From Choristocarpus tenellus KU-1152 (Eukaryota > Phaeophyceae), in NCBI GenBank assembly GCA_964200185.2, contig CAXNAD020000368.1:1-20930 (forward strand): a stretch of 20,930 bases of DNA. Direction: 5' to 3'. Under the pieces are notes generated by a model, which saw nothing but the letters and a program-made list of their open reading frames with translations, did not search any database and had not been told where the DNA came from. Both the position numbers and the translations under genes were made by a program. Positions 19,343 through 20,930 of the stretch are shown in pieces (positions within the stretch are counted from its first letter, which is position 1; every line of letters begins with the position of its first letter).

Positions 19343-19508
19343 CTTGATCAATGTATCACTGGGTTGAGATTATGTGGCTCAGTAAATCGGTTACAAAAAA
19401 AAAAGTTGATTTCGGAACTGTATATGGGCTAGGAGCCCATCTCATCGCTCTTGCCGGGAGGAATTCAGAACAGCGACAGAAGAGGGATCCGAATGAGTTA
19501 CTGTCTCC
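19343..19508. promoter_or_regulatory. Putative bidirectional promoter / 5' UTR region
   Basis: Only 166 bases separate the ATG of the FAM184-like gene (minus) from the ATG of the unknown gene (plus), so both 5' UTRs and core promoters should lie here unless upstream noncoding exons exist. I see no TATA box. An A-run is at about 19395-19404, and a short GC-richer patch (ttgccgggagg) is near 19452. The promoter role is inferred from layout alone. Confidence 0.4.
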
Positions 19509-19562
19509 ATGGTCACTGCACAGGCTTCATTGTTGGACGATGAAAGTCGGCCAATCCAAAAG
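19509..19562 (+). CDS. Unknown divergent gene, exon 1
   Basis: 18 codons reading MVTAQASLLDDESRPIQK. The start context is ctccATGG with an in-frame TGA five codons upstream. The donor is AAG|gtaaaa, phase 0. Confidence 0.5.
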
Positions 19563-20628
19563 GTAAAAGCTGTTGTCAACTATCATCCCACGTCGTGTGC
19601 TGTTGTGTATTGTCATCACAAACAAATTTCGCCTCTTCATTCACTCCTCGCTTAATCCCATTTCTGACAGGACTATGGCGAGCTGGGTGCTAACGAATCT
19701 TGCGACATTGTGGAAGATTCGCCCTGTATTCTTCTGGTATGATGAAGCCAGAACCCATTGTCTGCACGTCGTCCTCTCACTCTCCACAAGGAGAATGAAC
19801 ATGTGACATTGCTTGAGGGCACTGTGCACCTGCAAAGCATGGCAAAATACCACTGGTGCCTGGAATCTTGAGCCTCTTGCATCTGTCCTTACTCCTCATC
19901 TCTAGTTCGCGGGACTTATCCTCCCTCTTACAAACCCTCTGGGTACGCTGTATGTGCACAGACAATTCCGCATATCCACCCTGTTTCATCTTTGTCTGGC
20001 CATTTGTTCCAGGGATTCCGCTGGTGCTCTGCTGTCAAGGGTGCTGTCTGCGATCTTGATGCGTTTCTCACCTTTTTGGATGATAACGTAAGGGCTTTCA
20101 AAACTTGTGTCGGGATGGTTATCTGTATCTGTTATACTAGTTGTTTGTGCACTCTCGGTCAATTTAGAGTGTGCTACACGTTCAGTCCTTGTAAGGGCCT
20201 ATATTTTTGTTAGGAGATATTTGCACTAGCCACATAGGACAGGCTAGCATCTCCCTTAACGCAATATATATATTTATTCTTCTTCTCACTCGGAAGTGAT
20301 TCATAAACTGTCTACTTGGTGAGGTTGTTCAACTATATATGGAGTCTTCTCATACTGTATTAACATTATTCTCTAGTCGATAATGAGCGCACTCAAACGC
20401 CTTTCCTACCCCCTGGGTCCTGTTGTGAGGCAGGCCATGCCTTTGACTCTTGTGGATTGTGTGCAGTCCTCATATTCCAATGTTGCAGCTCTCCTTGATG
20501 AGACGGTTTGTTCTGATGACACCAGCCAGCAAGTTGATCTGGAGAAGATTGTGGTTGATCTGGGCAGTGTCAGCAACAAGATCACCACTATTGTTGTGGG
20601 TGTGCGGTCAATGTCACAGGCCTTTAAG
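19509..20628 (+). CDS. Divergent gene of unknown function, gene span (6 exons, 3' end outside window)
   Basis: I do not recognise this protein. Six exons joined by GT-AG introns keep one frame for 183 codons, which is unlikely by chance given their short lengths. The ATG at 19509 has an in-frame TGA upstream and G at +4. The visible product is mostly helical. An acidic N-terminal region is followed by helical segments (SRDLSSLLQTLW, CDLDAFLTFLDDN), then a longer exon with alternating hydrophobic helices (CVQSSYSNVAALLDE, DLEKIVVDLGSVSNKITTIV). No signal peptide or clear membrane span is seen. Introns are 108, 54, 50, 70 and 289 bases. It is transcribed away from the FAM184-like gene. Individual exon edges, especially exons 3 and 4, are predictions. 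Confidence 0.5.
19671..19736 (+). CDS. Unknown divergent gene, exon 2
   Basis: 22 codons, phase 0 at both ends. The acceptor is atttctgacag|GAC and the donor is CTG|gtatga. Product DYGELGANESCDIVEDSPCI is acidic. Confidence 0.5.
19791..19855 (+). CDS. Unknown divergent gene, exon 3
   Basis: 21 codons plus 2 bases. The acceptor ctctccacaag|GAG has a strong pyrimidine tract after a 54-base intron. The donor is ACTG|gtgcct. Product ENEHVTLLEGTVHLQSMAKY. The frame would stop 4 codons after the donor if it were not spliced. Confidence 0.45.
19906..19942 (+). CDS. Unknown divergent gene, exon 4 (37 nt)
   Basis: One completing base plus 12 codons (SRDLSSLLQTLW). The acceptor is ctcatctctag and the donor is TGG|gtacgc. 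It is very short but is needed to restore phase between exons 3 and 5. Confidence 0.4.
20013..20087 (+). CDS. Unknown divergent gene, exon 5
   Basis: 25 codons, phase 0 at both ends. The acceptor is tttgttccag|GGA and the donor is AAC|gtaagg. Product FRWCSAVKGAVCDLDAFLTF then LDDN looks like a folded-protein helix. Confidence 0.5.
20377..20628 (+). CDS. Unknown divergent gene, exon 6
   Basis: 84 codons, phase 0 at both ends. The acceptor attattctctag|TCG has a good pyrimidine tract and the donor is AAG|gtgatg. The exon encodes SIMSALKRLSYPLGPVVRQA followed by hydrophobic-patterned helices up to RSMSQAFK. The frame also contains an internal ATG at 20383 that could start a shorter protein, but phase-matched exons upstream favour an internal exon. 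Confidence 0.6.
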
Positions 20629-20840
20629 GTGATGATAGGGGACCCAATCACTGTATTACTGGTCTTTAGTAGGGGAGAAATATGTCAAGATATGAACTAG
20701 GTAGATCATGGAAACCTGTGCTGTGCCAAGCTGAAGTATTGGAATGGTCAAGTTGCAGTACTATTGGGACAAGTGGTCCTAGATTAGGAGACAAATAAAC
20801 CTGTTGGGAGTTTACAATCTATCATGAGTTATCATTTAGA
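20629..20840 (+). other. Start of a downstream intron of the divergent gene
   Basis: Non-coding in all frames as far as I can judge; it is followed by the family B-like end. Confidence 0.4.
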
Positions 20841-20930
20841 GGGTCAAAGTATCTGGGAAGGGGGGGTGGTTTATGAGGGGGCGTCCGTTTCGCTCAAACA
20901 ATTCTTTTTTTTGCTGACATTTCAAATCCG
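20841..20930. mobile_element. Family B-like element, left end, cut by window edge
   Basis: Starts GGGTCAAAGTATCTGGGAAG and continues G-rich with a GCGTCCGTTTCGCTC block at the place of the usual GTCCATTTGG. After that the core differs from the other B copies, so it may be a diverged or third subfamily. Confidence 0.6.

Noticed and set aside
1-20930. CRISPR arrays, tRNA, rRNA, bacterial operons, viral genes
   Set aside because: No regularly spaced identical repeats, no cloverleaf or rRNA blocks, no prokaryotic gene organisation, and no recognisable viral or retroviral coding region on either strand.

Overview
This window is nuclear DNA of an intron-rich eukaryote. Protein-coding segments are short (37 to 280 bases) and bounded by GT-AG splice sites with pyrimidine-rich acceptors. 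They are separated by introns of 50 bases to 3.6 kb that carry dispersed short inverted-repeat elements. There are no bacterial operons, ribosome-binding sites, rRNA, tRNA or CRISPR. The best-recognised gene belongs to the FAM184 family, which suggests an invertebrate animal or a unicellular relative, but the sequence alone does not fix the species.

Minus strand, 19342 down to about 352: one gene of 20 predicted exons encodes an almost entirely alpha-helical coiled-coil protein. Exon 1 carries the family block MSKKIAQLTKVIYHLNTKN, and exons 1-4 align with the start of animal FAM184A/B as I remember it. Joining the exons keeps one reading frame throughout: 16 of 19 introns are phase 0 and three are phase 2. 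The frame reaches a TGA after 998 codons. The 3' end is uncertain and the gene may continue beyond base 1. Intron 1 appears to use a GC rather than a GT donor.

Plus strand, 19509 to beyond 20628: a divergent gene of unknown function starts 166 bases from the FAM184-like ATG, so the two probably share a bidirectional promoter. Six exons with matching phases give 183 codons before the last visible donor. Its introns are much smaller (50-289 bases) than those of its neighbour.

Repeats: two families of short non-autonomous DNA-transposon-like elements (MITEs) lie in introns and flanks. Family A is about 258 bp (four full copies and one partial). Family B is about 177-189 bp (four full copies and one partial). 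Both end in an inverted AAAGTATCT motif, carry a GTCCATTTGG/CCAAATGGAC inverted pair just inside the ends, and most copies have matching 3-4 bp flanks. The same termini on two different cores suggest one mobilising enzyme. Minor features are a perfect 40-bp tandem duplication, a 10-bp unit repeated four times just upstream of an acceptor, and a 103-bp-offset duplication at the left edge.
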